A DNA stretch of 64,000 nucleotides. Source: Brienomyrus brachyistius (taxonomy: Eukaryota > Chordata > Actinopteri > Osteoglossiformes > Mormyridae). Below, in pieces: positions 23,901 to 35,318 of the stretch. Each line of letters begins with the position of its first letter. The first letter of the stretch is position 1. Position numbers and translations under genes: made by a program. The DNA is taken from NCBI RefSeq assembly GCF_023856365.1, contig NC_064551.1, positions 1,568,501 through 1,632,500 on the forward strand, in the 5' to 3' direction. Under the pieces are notes generated by a model. It worked only from the letters and a program-made list of their open reading frames with translations. It made no database searches and had not been told where the DNA came from.

Positions 23901-25834
23901 AATAAGTTTCAGCCACTGTCTCATAGAGAGGCAGCCGTACAGTTTTAAAAAACAGATTAAAGAGGATCCATTGGTCACATCAGCAACATATCAGAAATTG
24001 GTTCTAACCTCAGAAAACTCAGACAACCAGCTATATTAAACTGACTGCTTGAAAAATATTCCCATTTTTTCCTCCATTGAGTGGTAAAAGCTATTCTGAA
24101 TGCCACGGCACTTTTCATGATGTAAGAAATGAAACAGATGTGTGTGCATGCATGTATATGTCTGTCTGATTGTGCACGACACGCTTGCATGTGTGTGCAG
24201 CTTGACTCAAAGCAGTCTGTAACAGCGCATTAATGTGTAATCTCTCCAGCGAAATCACAGCTATCAATAATGAAATGGCTTTGTCTGCTGAGGCAATGTC
24301 ACTCTCTCAAACTGCCTCAGCGTCTGTAATTTTGCTTTGTTAAACCTGGAGAACGTAGAGATTGTGGGTGCATACTGGGGCGGGGCCACAAGGGCCCTGA
24401 TTGGCCACCAGAGTTCCCTGCCCCTGTCACTCACCCATTCAAAGCATATAATTGGTTAATGATAAGGTTGGCCACTCTGCATGAATTATAAGCCTTCTTA
24501 TATTCCCTCACATTAAAAAATCATAAGAGTGCACCTGGTAGAGGTTCCTCAATAGTGAAAAAGGACCAGGGATTCTGACAGATAGCTACTTGCAGTGATT
24601 TATACATTATTTTCTTTCTGCGGCTCATTCTGAGTGCTGAGAACTGGTCCCAAACATCTGCAGCGCCCCTCTCATGTCCCATCATACTCGGCGCCATACG
24701 GTGGCTGTGCGATTCCCCCCTCCCCCCCCCCCCCATCTCCGGCTGCTTAGGACTACAATGCCAGCCACACACAAATAGATTCGAAAGCCACGCTTCGAGG
24801 AGGCTGATGTAACAGCAATTAACCGCAGGTCGTTAAGGGGGCAGAGGGTCTTTTTGCAGCTGGAAGAGGGTGCACATGGCCTGCTAGGGGTGGCAAGTGT
24901 GCCGGCGGGGGGGGGGGGGGGGGGGGGGCTCTGGTGCTGCCCCACATCCTCAGTTCTGCTGCAGTTCTGCTGGCCTGTCAGAGACATTACTACACCTGTC
25001 AGTCACCTCCCCTGCCCCCCGAATCGTCTCTGATCCACTACAGCCCTCCAAAGAGACACATCCAAGCATGGAGGAATCACATTACACTTACAGCATGATA
25101 TTTACTTTAAACTCCCCAGTGCTATTTAGTCACATCATTTATTTATATCACTAAGGCTTTACGAACAGACACCCTATTCTCTTACTGAGGTCTTGCAGAT
25201 TTTGCAGGTTTCCCTGCTGGGACTCCTGGGAACTGGGAACCTGACAGATTCTGGACAGTGCCTTTCCCTCTCTGCCACCTGCTGCCTTTCCCCACTTACA
25301 TATGCTTGCCTCTATATCACTCGTGCATGCAGTACTAGGTTCTGACAAGCCCACAAGGTGCTGTGTTCAGATCCTTCCACTGTGCCCCCAGTGGCAGCCG
25401 TGTGCATTGCAGATTCAGTTCCTCCCGTTTTTTTTCCCATTGCAGCTGGATCTCCAATCGGGGTGGACAGTGGAGTGGCCGTCACTGACAGGAAGCTTGT
25501 TCTAACCAAAAGGAAAGGCCTGATGTTAGCATTAAACACCAGTCTGGGTAAAATCTCCTCTGGTTGGTGCAGTGCAGTCCATTGGCATGCTGAATTTTCT
25601 GAACCGCTTAGCATACTATAGATATATTGCTTTCATTCGTTTAAAAAATAAATCAGTTACACGATTGCTGAATTCACTTAGGTCTTGGGAGCGTTAACAT
25701 TTCAGGGAGACCATGATATTCACAACAAGGACTACGGAATGGTAAAAACCATTAACATCACCAGGTAAAGTACATCAGTGCTTGGTCCTCCTGGTTTGTA
25801 CTGTCATATTTTCATGATTACTTACAGCTATTCC
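23901..25834. other. Unique DNA with C and G homopolymers
   Basis: A C-rich run lies near 24714-24734 and a 22-base G run at 24907-24928. No exon, RNA gene or transposon is supported. Confidence 0.45.
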
Positions 25835-26196
25835 AGATAAACTGGGGGGAAATTATATGAGGGACCGACAGTGGCACTGCATTATAGATAAACTAGGAAG
25901 AAATTATGTGAGGGACCGACAGTGGCACTGCATTACAGATAAACTGGGAGGAAATGATGTGAGGGACCCACAGTGGCACTGCATTACAGATAAACTGGGA
26001 GGAAATGATGTGAGGAACCCACAGTGGCACCGCATTACAGATAAACTGGGGGGAAATGATGTGAGGGACCGACAGTCGCACTGCTGTACAGATAGACTGG
26101 GAGGAAATGATGTAAGGGACCGACAGTGGAACTGCTGAGCAGATAAACTAGGAGGAAATGATGTGAGGGACCGACAGTGGAACTGCTGTGCAGATA
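25835..26196. repeat. Minisatellite, 51-bp unit, 7 copies
   Basis: Seven units start at 25835 and every 51 bp after, each containing AGATAAACTGGGAGGAAATG and GAGGGACCGACAGTGG. Because 51 is a multiple of 3, one frame repeats a 17-residue unit (DRQWHCITDKLGGNDVR type) and the antisense frames are open too. No start context or domain suggests a protein. It abuts R1 copy B. Confidence 0.95.
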
Positions 26197-26211
26197 AAAT
26201 GAGCAGGATCC

Positions 26212-26301
26212 CCATTTGGATAACCTCACTTTTATAAAAATCTGTGACTGCAATCAAAAAAGTAAAAATACCAGAAGTCTCATATTTTGTTTGGTTGCTT
26301 A
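26212..26301 (+). repeat. Interspersed repeat family R1, copy B (left part)
   Basis: AAAATCTGTGACTGCAATCA and AAGTCTCATATTTTGTTTGG match the copies at 54310-54370 and, inverted, 52830-52900. The copy is broken at 26301 by the hAT element and resumes at 28072. Confidence 0.85.
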
Positions 26302-26501
26302 TAGGCCTGCAACGATTCATCGAGTAACTCGAATAACTCGATTACAAAAAATCCTCGATGCATATTATTTGCGTCGATGCTTCGTGTAATCCGCACGTCT
26401 ACGTACTGCTTAGTGATCAGCGTGTTTCACCCGGAGGATTATTACTGTCGCACAGTGTGCTTACGCTGCATTACGTGTAGCAGGTTTGATTTGATGGCGC
26501 G

Positions 26502-26719
26502 ATGGAGGAAGATAGGGAAAATAGTGAGGAAAGTCAGAGAAGAAGAAAAATGTCTAGAGTTTGGGACCATTTCAAACAAAAGAAAAGCGAAAATACTGTA
26601 CAGTGTGTCCATTGTAAATTCGAATTAGCTTACCACAATAGCACAACGTAAATGATTCAACATCTCCACAGAAAGCACGCAGTCTATGCATCCAGTCCAC
26701 AGAGCGGAACCGGTACAAG
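26502..26719 (+). pseudogene. hAT transposase N-terminus, BED-finger remnant
   Basis: From ATG at 26502 the frame reads MEEDRENSEESQRRRK, then SRVWDHFKQKKSENTVQCVH and CKFELAYHNSTT. This is a BED zinc finger (VWDHF aromatic motif, C-x2-C as CVHC, later H-x4-H as HLHRKH), used by hAT transposases to bind DNA. An in-frame TAA at 26649-26651 interrupts it between the cysteine and histidine pairs. A donor-like ACAAG/GTAAGC at 26719/26720 suggests the parent gene had an intron here. It is non-functional as it stands. Confidence 0.8.
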
Positions 26720-27410
26720 GTAAGCGAGAGCGTTTCACTCACATTCGCGGCTAAAATAGACCTGCGATAGAAACAAATTTATGGGCATATGTGTGAATAA
26801 AAAAGTATAACGAAATTCAGCCCAAGCAGCCCCTATTTCTCCTCAAAAAACACTGATAACAGCAGTGAAAATGATGCTGTCGTAGTTTAACATGGAGCTG
26901 GAGCCCGTCTATACACTAAGAGCAAAGAGACGGTTCCGTTACAGAGACGGTGAACTCAGGTGCAGTGAAGGAAAACAGCAGCAGTGCTTGTAATCGCTAC
27001 TAAACCTTTACTGGTAAAGAGCTGGCGAGAGTCCGTAATCAAACCAGCTGTTCAACAAGCTTGAAGGTAAAGAAAAGCGATGTTTTCAGCTGCTCCCATC
27101 CACCGCCGTTTGTCTTACATAGCAGCAAGGTTACAGTAAAGCTATACAAGGTAAAACAGAAGCTGCTTGTATGCAGATAAACTGTTAGCTTAGTTTGACA
27201 TAATATTTAAATTTGGCAACTTGCAGCAGGCTGACAGCAGCCGTACGTCACACTTTGTCACAGTGATACCTGCAGCTAGCATGCAGGGGTGAGTCTAAAG
27301 GGGAGCATGGGGTGTACTCAGCTAGATCTATTTCAAGGCTTTAGTAATATTGTTTTGCAGATTCATTATTATGAATAATATTACATAATTATAATAATAT
27401 ATATTAATAT

Positions 27411-27561
27411 AAATAGCAAAGTGCTTTCTGTGCAACATCTATACCATCAGAACGTCTATTTTCTGTAGCAGGAAACATTGCGTCATTGCGGAGGACAAGC
27501 CTGTTCTGAGCATGTTGATATGCTCACTTTTCTTCATTGCAACCGCCACATGCCCCTTTAA
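27411..27561 (+). pseudogene. hAT transposase C-terminal dimerisation remnant
   Basis: SAFCATSIPSERLFSVAGN, followed by IASLRRTSLF, is the hallmark hAT C-terminal (hATC) dimerisation motif. A stop appears at 27507-27509. Shifting one base restores EHVDMLTFLHCNRHMPL to a terminal TAA at 27559-27561, so a small indel lies near 27505. The central catalytic DDE region is absent from the element. Confidence 0.85.
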
Positions 27562-28071
27562 AGGCTGACACACACACACACACTCATTCTCTAACACACT
27601 CAAACACACACACTCTCTCTCTCACATTCACTTACACACACATGAACATGCACACACCAGTCCTACCTCATCCAGTAGATACAATCCTGTCAGAACTTTT
27701 TTATGCCTCATATAAATGTACAGGAATACAGAGAGTAATTTTAATTTATGCCTTAGTTTAAGATATATGTATGCCCTTTGTCACTAATTTTATTTGACAT
27801 TATTTCATTTTTGCATTTAAGAAAGTGTTTTCTTTAAAAAAAAAACAAACAAACATGTACATCAATGCACTAAAAGGGTTTAGTTCAATCATTAAAAATG
27901 TTCCTAAAGAGGAAACCCATAAGTTCTACATTTTGAGAGACCCGTGTAGTTTTGCTTTTTGGAATAGTTACTATTACTCTTTAATAAGACAAAAGTATTT
28001 CTTATCCGATTACTCAATGGAATAATCGATAGAATACTCGATCACTAAAATAATCGATAGCTGCAGCCCTA

Positions 28072-28172
28072 GTTGCTTATGGTTAAGCTTAGGGTTGGGC
28101 AGGGCTTAAGGTCGTCATGTTGCGATTTGAGCTTTCCCCATAGAAATGAATGGAGAGTCTCCACAAAGATAT
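28072..28172 (+). repeat. Interspersed repeat family R1, copy B (right part)
   Basis: Resumes with GGTTAAGCTTAGGGTTGGGC, TTAAGGTCGTCATG and CCCATAGAAATGAATGGAGA. The inverted copy at 52757-52830 has the same order (its complement has CCCATAGAAATGAACAGAGG), which confirms that one ancestral repeat was split. Confidence 0.85.
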
Positions 28173-28183
28173 ACTTACAAATC

Positions 28184-28238
28184 TGTGTGTGTGTGTGTGT
28201 GTGTATGTGTGTGTGTGTGTGTGTGTATGTGTGTGTGT
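28184..28238. repeat. (TG)n microsatellite
   Basis: A TG run interrupted by TATG units, immediately beyond R1 copy B. Confidence 0.95.
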
Positions 28239-28245
28239 AACTGTA

Positions 28246-28356
28246 TTCCTCTGGAATGGGCTGCTTTCCATTCTGTGAGCCTCTTACCTCTTAGGATGGC
28301 TCTGTAAGCTCACCGTGACCCTGAATCGGATAAATGGTTACGGAAGATGGATGGAT
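28246..28356 (+). mobile_element. SINE 3' fragment
   Basis: GTGACCCTGAATCGGATAAA, then GGTTACGGAAGATGGATGG, is the 3' tail of a fish tRNA-SINE in sense orientation. The head is not recognisable. Confidence 0.55.
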
Positions 28357-28984
28357 TTCTTTCCCTGAATCATATGGCCCTTACTTACAGTACGACATAA
28401 CTGACTTGAATCAGCCATCAGCTGCCTAGTTCAGCCTTCTTAAGCACTGTGGTTGTGACACAAATTTTCAAACTGACAAAGAAAAAAATCAGCCGGAAAC
28501 CTAATAAAAAAAAACTCCTATAATTTTGTGTGCTGAAGGGAAACAATGGAGAAATACTGTATGTCTGATAAGCAACTGACAAACAGCTGAAATGAACTGG
28601 GTGGGTCTTTTCTCTGATTGGCTGGCAGGGCCGCACTCTGTGTAATTGAATCATTTTCTTTGTCTCTTGGCAAACCTCTACTTTTGCTTCAACTGGCTGT
28701 CAGAGGAAGACCCTCTGCACGGCACAGCAAGCACACGTCGCCTCACAGAAAGGCACACCCATCCCTGCCAGCGTGAGGCATGGCAAGAAAATTTGATCTG
28801 GGAATTAGCTAGGGTGGAGGGGGGGCAGAGGTGCCGTTGGCACGGAAACGAGGTTCTCAGCCTTATAGTATTTAATGCCAGGCTAAGGGCTGTTAAGTGA
28901 AGGAGGGGGTAAATCTGCTTTGCAGCCTGTAAAGTGGATGTATTTACCTTCATACGTGCAGGTATGTTCCTGCGGTAGGACAAG
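28357..28984. other. Unique DNA, no gene seen
   Basis: Ordinary composition. Short frames on both strands lack support. Confidence 0.4.
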
Positions 28985-29480
28985 CCATGAATATTATTAT
29001 GTACACAAAACCCTAGCTTGCTGGGAGCTGCCTTGTGAGGTCGCTCTTGGTTATAATTAAATTCAATTAAAATACCCGCAGCATTTTAAGAAAATTAGAA
29101 AAAATAAGATGAGAATTTCCAGGCGCATGAGAAGCATATAATTGTCTTATCTGGAGACAAGGCTCTCCAGCGGGGTGTGTAGTTAAGCGGCCCCCGCTCA
29201 CGTCATGTGAACGGTGTTCTCTGTAATACGCTTCAAAGGCGTCTCTCAAAAACGGTCATTTACATCGAGCTCTAACCCATAATACGCGCACGGAATTGCA
29301 ATTTGCATTCGGCCTGCGTTCTGACACCAAACAGAATCTGCCGGTGTGTTATAAATAAACAGCTGCATGCAGAGCTCTCTGAATTTAACAATAAAGTCTC
29401 ACCAGAGAAAGCAGGCAGCTATTTTTGTTTACATTTATTGAAAATGTCACCACAGCTCTCATCATAATGCGGAATCCCCC
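28985..29480. other. Conserved-looking non-coding tract
   Basis: Repeat-free. It carries TTATAATTAAATTCAATTAA, a TCACGTCATGTGAAC bZIP/E-box-like string, CAGCTGCATGCAG and a forkhead-like TTGTTTACATTTATTG. The motif density suggests an enhancer. Conservation was not checked. Confidence 0.3.
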
Positions 29481-30166
29481 TGGGGAGGGATCGTATTTTC
29501 TTCTCTGGGGTGAAAGCTGGTCAAGGAGAATCCAGATGTGCTCTGCACCATCTGAGCTGCAGCTTCGTGCGTCGCGGAGTTTAGAAAGGTAGCCGTGTGC
29601 TTCCTGCCTCGGTGCTGAAGTTCCACGGTCTGATGGTACAGACCCTCGGCCTTGCGGTCCCCGTTTGGACCCTCGCAGTGAATCTCGTTTTGCCGGCATT
29701 CCCCCGTGCTGCTTGTCTCCGGAGCGACGGACATCCTACGTGCCGCATAATGTTTAGTGAAGCAGCCCGGAGCTGCAGGAGGGAAATCCCTCAGGAGACT
29801 CGAAGCTGCAATTATGTCGGCCACCTGCCGCCTGTAACTGATGTTATTCGCACAGATTGGGAGGGAAACACGCTCTTCCCAGTACTCCAACAAAGATCGC
29901 ACTGCAAACATCCCCTCCATCGGATTCAGGCCCCCCCCCCGGTCGCCTTCACCGTTCCCCTCACAACTTGCCCCGTTAACTGAAGGAGAATCACTCCCCC
30001 CCCCCACCCGCTCCTCTCCCTTTCTTGTTCTCCCCCAGCACCTGTCACAGGTGCACTGTGGGTAATCCGGAGCCTGGCAGTGATCTCCTTCGTGCTGCAG
30101 CCTGCAGAGGACACTGGGATTCCCCTTCCATCCACTGTGAAGAACAGATGTTGCTTTGAGCGCCAT
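29462..30166 (-). other. Longest non-repeat ORF (234 codons), doubtful
   Basis: An uninterrupted reverse-strand frame in CpG-containing DNA, starting MALKATSVLHSGWKGNPSVL. It shows no hydrophobic segment or recognisable domain, and competing open frames overlap it on both strands. GC-rich composition explains long frames here, and C tracts at 29931-29940 and 29997-30005 run through it. I would not call it a gene without transcript or conservation data. Confidence 0.12.
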
Positions 30167-30544
30167 TAGCAGCTCGAGCGACGCCCAGCCGCATCTGCCG
30201 AAGATGGGTCTTTAAAGCACAGAAATAAGCCCAGCCTGTGATTGCATGCTAGAACGTTTTTAGAAAATGATTCAAAGGGCAGGTAAAATCCCCTCCTGCC
30301 GTTCGGATCTGTTAGGCTGTAATCCAACTATTAGTCTTTGGTATGGCTGCATGACACAAATCAGCCTCTATAGCTTAGCCTGTCCAAATAGTCTCTGCTT
30401 TTAATTAAGGAGTGTCCTTGAACAGCTGTACCAATAGACAGCCGCGTTGCTGACCTCTTCCCCACTTTCAGGCCCCATCCTATAACTTGCCTGCTGTACC
30501 ATTCTTGAATTTTGATAGTGATGTTTTCTGTGAGAAAGCAGGAT
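30167..30544. other. Unique DNA, no gene seen
   Basis: Nothing beyond short chance frames. Confidence 0.35.
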
Positions 30545-30686
30545 AAGACTGTGTCAGTTAGGGAGTTGAGGGCCTCGCTCAGAAGCACAACAGTGAAATC
30601 ACTCTGCTGACCCTGGGATTCAAACTAGCAACCTTCCAACGACAAGCGCAGGTTCCTAACCTGCTGAGCCATGCTGCGTCCTCCCG
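30545..30686 (-). mobile_element. Possible tRNA-SINE head (antisense)
   Basis: GGGATTCAAACTAGCAACCTTCC and CCTAACCTGCTGAGCCATG are the antisense of a tRNA-like promoter region (box B-like and box A side), as in dispersed fish tRNA-derived repeats. A related stretch lies at 53030-53100. Confidence 0.4.
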
Positions 30687-32444
30687 AACCTCTTAATATT
30701 CCATTTTCAGTCTTTACTGCACACTATACTTTGATATTTTGAAGTCAGCAATCTACCAATAGGCATAATCCATTTCTGATGTTTCACGTCTAAGTTATGG
30801 CAGCATTTGCTAATGCTAGGCTATACATACACACTCACACCTGCATCTGCACCCACACGCACACTCAGTAGGTAGATTGACTTCTTTGTCTTCTGTAGAA
30901 GACTCTGGAATTCTACTAAGGGATTTCAGAGTCCCTCCCCTCTCCTGGTTGGGATATTTTATTTTAGGTAGGGTCGAGTCTGGGGGAGGCTTGCAGCCCA
31001 CCTGTGAGATAAAAGAGTTTGAGATTCTGGCCACAACAGAACATATTCCAGGAAGAGTTATGATTAACGCAGCAGATGTTTGAGCCTCTGCCAGTGCAGG
31101 GCCACTTACTGTCACTGCAGACAATAGAGGACCATCTTCTTACATGGCAGATACAGAGAGGCCCAGCGACACCTGGCTGCTTGGCCAGAAGCCTGGGACT
31201 GAGGAGTCTGCCTTGCCAGGGGAACCTCTTCATCCACCAAGGCTGCAGTGATGTGCCTCGGAGGCTGCGATTCTCCAGCTGTTCTCCTTCGATTTGCATA
31301 AGCCAGGGCTGTCCTTTAACTCACAGTGCAGAATGAATATCAGCTCACAGCCCATCTGAGCGCCATCACAGGTGCCGAGGAAGCTATCGCAGCTGAAAGG
31401 CCCTTCTTATGAAGAAAAGGCAACGCTTTTAGGCTGCTGCCTGTTTTCTTTTTATTTGGCTTTTGAACATTATTAGCGACAAAAATTGGACAATCACTGC
31501 GAGTACTGGCATTGTTTAGACTTATGTTAATGACTGAGTGCACTTAATGGAAAATGCGTAAGATTTACATTCCTCGGTATTTATAACTTGTTTTCAGGGC
31601 TTCCATTACAATGACCCAGTTATTAAAGCGAGCTGGTCACGTGACCATTCCATGTGGGGGGGGGGCAGGAGCCACACAAGGCACGGCACCGTGACGTCTA
31701 TGGAAGGGGCAGAATGCAGCTCTACTGACTACGGTACAATTGACTTTGTATGTTCATAACATCAAACAAACAAATGAAGAAATGAAAAGCAAAGCACCCA
31801 GAATAGCCTGGCAGAGCAGGAGAGGCTATGCGGTTCACTGCCTGTCTTTGTGCTGCTCTTTATTACGTCATAAATGAGCACTAGCTAGCTTTTATGTGCC
31901 TATTACTGCACAGCACTGCAGTTCAAGCATTTCGGATTCCAGCGTTTTTCAGAATAAACCACATTAAGTGCTCGGGAGGTGATGACGATCGGACGCTCAT
32001 TATTATTCATCCATGTTCTTATCTACAAGAAAATTGCTGCGGCAAGCTACTCAAGCAGGCATCTACATGTAAACATTTAACTAAACATTTTGCATTATTA
32101 AACCCTGGCTGTCACTTTTGGTAGCTTACTGTGCCATGCAGAATGCAGTCCGCTGGCTAAGATCCAGGATTGCTTTCGGTGTTGAGCACATTATGTGAAT
32201 ACATAAGAGATCAAGGTTTACTGTGAACACACCCGCCCATCAAACTGTTTTCCTATCTAAGTAAGGCTCACAACTGGAGGCGAAATCATCGTCTTGGTGA
32301 AGATTTCTTGGAGTGGGGGGGGGGGGGGGATGCTGTTTTTGCAAGCATCATCTGCAATATCCTATTCATCGTTTAACTGGAGACTGCAATGGACAGGAGT
32401 CCCGTCATGGGTGAATCCCAGGCTTGGTGTCTGTACTACCTGGT
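30687..32444. other. Unique DNA, no gene seen
   Basis: Holds a G run near 31657-31666 and another near 32315-32329. No exon or RNA gene is supported. Confidence 0.4.
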
Positions 32445-32572
32445 TTAGGTTCCAAACTCGTGCCTCTGATCAGGATAACCGATTAGCAGATGGGTGGGTG
32501 GATGGAGAGAAGGATGGATGATGGATGGATGGATAGATGTATGGATGGATGGATGATGGATGGATACAAGGA
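32445..32572 (+). mobile_element. SINE 3' tail with ATGG expansion
   Basis: CTGATCAGGATAACCGATTAGCAGATGG matches SINE tails ending in ATGG repeats. It is followed by an expanded and interrupted GGAT tract. Confidence 0.55.
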
Positions 32573-33060
32573 TAGATGACTTACATAATTACACTAGCTT
32601 TCTTTGAATTAATTACATAATTGTATTATTAAACCTGGTAAATGATCTAGCATAGTGAGTAGCAAATTTAATTAAATATATTTGTCTATTCATTGTCTTT
32701 CCAGTAATATGCCATAATTAATTAGATTATATGTGATTTTTTTCAGTAGGCAGCAGTGGCTAATTCAGACATAAGTTCCCAATTCACAACACAATCATTG
32801 TCCAAACCCTTCTAACCAGAAGAAGATTTCCTGATAAAAGTGCAATGATTATGATGCATTGACTTACCTCAGTAGCTACAAATGATCTTGGACATTTTTA
32901 CTGCTAATCGACTGAATTGTTGCCTGGAGGTATTATGAAAATCTTAATTATATATAAAGTACATTAAATAACCTGCTAGAATATCAAACTGTACAATAAT
33001 AAATATTATAATCAGTGAGTTCATTCATTCGACTTCTTATTAATGGGATAGCATAGCGGA
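32573..33060. other. AT-rich unique DNA
   Basis: Many TAATTA strings (for example 32607-32625 and 32715-32730). It may be regulatory or just AT-rich. Confidence 0.35.
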
Positions 33061-33061
33061 T

Positions 33062-33160
33062 AGTACCAGTACTTATAGTACCAGTACTTATGGTACCAGT
33101 ACTTATAGTACCAGTACTTATAGTACCAGTACTTATTGTACCAGTACTTATGGTACCATA
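33062..33160. repeat. 15-bp tandem repeat, 6 copies
   Basis: Six units of AGTACCAGTACTTAT, with first-base variants (G or T), plus a partial unit. The near-dyad AGTACCAGTACT could form small hairpins. Confidence 0.95.
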
Positions 33161-33964
33161 AGATATCACTTCTCCTCAAAAGGAAAAGGGAGCTTTTATT
33201 TAGAGGTCAAAGAATCACTGTTTTATGGACTTTTAACATTGTGGACTTGAATAGCAAATGAGTGGGTGCAGAACAGCAATGGCCAGATATGGGGTTTTCC
33301 GGGCAGAGATGAAGAAGCAGGTCCTCGTGAAATAACAGCACAGTCTGGGCCCTGGAGGACAGCAGGAGTTACGTTGATCTTCATAAAGGTGACTCAGGTA
33401 AACAGTCCAAGCATTTTTAGTAAACCACCTTTTAGCACTTTTTAAAAATAGAAGGCGTCGGAGTATTAGTAAGTGTGATCTATAAACACTTGAGTACTTC
33501 ACAGATATTCAAACAGTTTTGGGTATCAAATGCAAGCAGCTTAATGTGTATTAGGAACATGCTGTTTGCATCCAGGTAGTTAAAGTGTCTTTTGCAAACA
33601 TTCAGCATTGCGCCCTGCAGTAGGATCACTGCAGAGTAGTAGTTTATGTCGCAGACTGATATCTTGCCCACCTTCCCGGAAATTTCACGCAGTACAGGTG
33701 ATAGAGAATGGTGCCGCAAACAGGCGACATCCAGTCAAAGGCAGTTCTGTTACCAAAAGCCTAATTTCCCTCCAGGGATCGATGAAGTACCATCTTATCT
33801 GTCGCATCCCGAAAACACCTTGTTACTGAGAGTGGTCAGAGAGTGACCAGACTTATTAAAGCTAACAGGAGGGACACCAGTGGAAATATGACAATTCAGC
33901 GGTGTGCAGAGCGGTTTCATTGAGCATGCAACTCATCTGCCCTTGAAACGGTTCTGGAGGCAAA
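33161..33964. other. Unique DNA, no gene seen
   Basis: No supported exon, transposon or RNA gene. Confidence 0.4.
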
Positions 33965-34412
33965 AATCTATCTGGTTCTAGCTAGGTGTACCTAATTAAG
34001 TGGGGGCTACCTGGTACTAGTTAGGAGTACCTAATAAAGTGGGGGCTACCTGGTGCTAGTTAGGAGTACCTAATGAAGTGGGGGCTACCTGGTACTAGTT
34101 AGGAGTACCTAATGAAGTGGGGGCTACCTGGTACTAGTTAGGAGTACCTAATGAAGTGGGGGCTACAAGGTGCTAGTTAGGAGTACCTAATAAAGTGGGT
34201 GCTACCTTGTACTAGTTAGGAGAACCTAATGACGTGGGTGCTACCTGGTACTAGTTAGGAGTACCTAATAAAGTGGGGGCTACCTGGTGCTAGTTAGGAG
34301 TACCTAATAAAGTGGGGGCTACCTGGTGCTAGTTAGGAGTACCTAATAAAGTGGGGGCTACCTGGTGCTAATTAGGAATACCTAATAAAGTGGTGGCTAC
34401 CTGGTAGTAGAT
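33965..34412. repeat. Minisatellite, 39-bp unit, about 11 copies
   Basis: Units contain CTACCTGGTACTAGTTAGGA and GTACCTAATAAAGTGGGGG. Variation includes AATGAAG/AATAAAG and one GACGTG. The GTACCTAATAAAGTGG core resembles a motif seen in other fish repeat tails, so the array may have grown from a transposon end. Confidence 0.95.
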
Positions 34413-35034
34413 GTACTCTTCTTACAACATCCAGCTACATGTTTGAGTAATTTGACACATCACTCGACCTTCATACCGGCCCTGAGGTGCCGCATGTAGG
34501 AAGCACCTGCTAAAGTCGCACACCTCCCAGAGTACAGAGACAGTGGGAGTGGGGCAGGGAAGGACTGTGGCACTCTGCTCTTTCTCCCTTAACAGTCTGG
34601 TGCATCTCCACCTCACCTGCTCTTCTCTAGCATACTTCACACTCGGGTACAGAACCCCGTAGCTAAATACTGCTCCCTTAATGTGTTCATAAGGCTTTTT
34701 AAAGGTCTCATTTTTGTGCTTTGAATTTGGAAAAATTCAGACACATGCAGCTTTTTTCTCGAGGGAGAGAAGGTCTTATGAAACAGTGTTTGGAAGAATG
34801 CATGCAAGGAATTTGAATAGGCTGGTAAGGAGTATACTGGCTGTGGACCAGTTTGGCAGGGATTTAGAGGCAGAGGTTAGTGCGGGACAACTGGGATCTT
34901 ACCTTCAAAGAGCACTGACGTTTCTAAATGCGATACTAAATGCAATAACAATGTCTGCAAAATGTCCATCTGGAATAGACTTCAAACTATGAGATGTAAC
35001 AAGCATCCTACATGTGAATCTAACAAAACTGCTG
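34413..35034. other. Unique DNA, no gene seen
   Basis: Lies between a minisatellite and an L2-like 3' end. Part of 34900-35034 may be decayed LINE coding sequence, but this is not clear. Confidence 0.35.
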
Positions 35035-35318
35035 AGGAGAGAGGAGGCAACTTTAAGTTGCTGTGGTCCCAACCTGGAAAGCTCTCCCGGAAAACCCAAG
35101 AGCGACTGAATGTCTTTCGAAACTAGGCCAAAATGCATGTAATAATCTTACATAATCAGTTATTTTATGCATATATTATTTTTATAACCGATTCTATTTT
35201 TATTTTTTATTCTATTTAAATTTTTTTCTGTGTGTGCTTATTTTACCTTATTTTCTCTTACGTGTCTGTAAAGCACTTTGCAAACCCTGCGGTTAAAATA
35301 AATATAGATTGATTGATA
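35035..35318 (+). mobile_element. L2-like LINE 3' end
   Basis: 35063 onward translates to VVPTWKALPENPRATECLSK, which aligns by eye with the conserved C-terminus of L2-type ORF2 (APxLWNxLPExLRxxxS..F). The 3' region follows, with GTAAAGCACTTTGCAAACCC, then AATAAATATAGATTGATTGAT, the short ATTG tail typical of L2 elements. The copy is 5' truncated and frame-decayed. Confidence 0.7.

Larger units (their letters stand above)
26302..28071 (+). mobile_element. hAT DNA transposon, 1770 bp, internally deleted
   Basis: The inserted segment is bounded by an exact 8-bp duplication, GTTGCTTA, at 26294-26301 and 28072-28079. Its termini are imperfect inverted repeats: TAGGCCTGCAACGATTCATC at the left, and the reverse complement of the right end reads TAGGGCTGCAGCTATCGATT. 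Subterminal TCGAGTAACTCGA-like blocks follow. It encodes only the two ends of a hAT transposase (a BED finger and the C-terminal dimerisation motif), both broken. It is therefore a non-autonomous, internally deleted copy of an Ac-like/ZBED-type hAT. The 8-bp duplication and terminal style are diagnostic of hAT. Confidence 0.93.

Noticed and set aside
29462..30166. 234-codon reverse ORF as a gene
   Set aside because: CpG-containing composition lengthens frames on both strands. Homopolymer C runs cut through it and no domain is visible. Kept only as a doubtful feature.
33965..34412. CRISPR-like regular repeats
   Set aside because: Contiguous tandem units with no unique spacers, in a vertebrate context. 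It is a minisatellite. The same applies to the other arrays.
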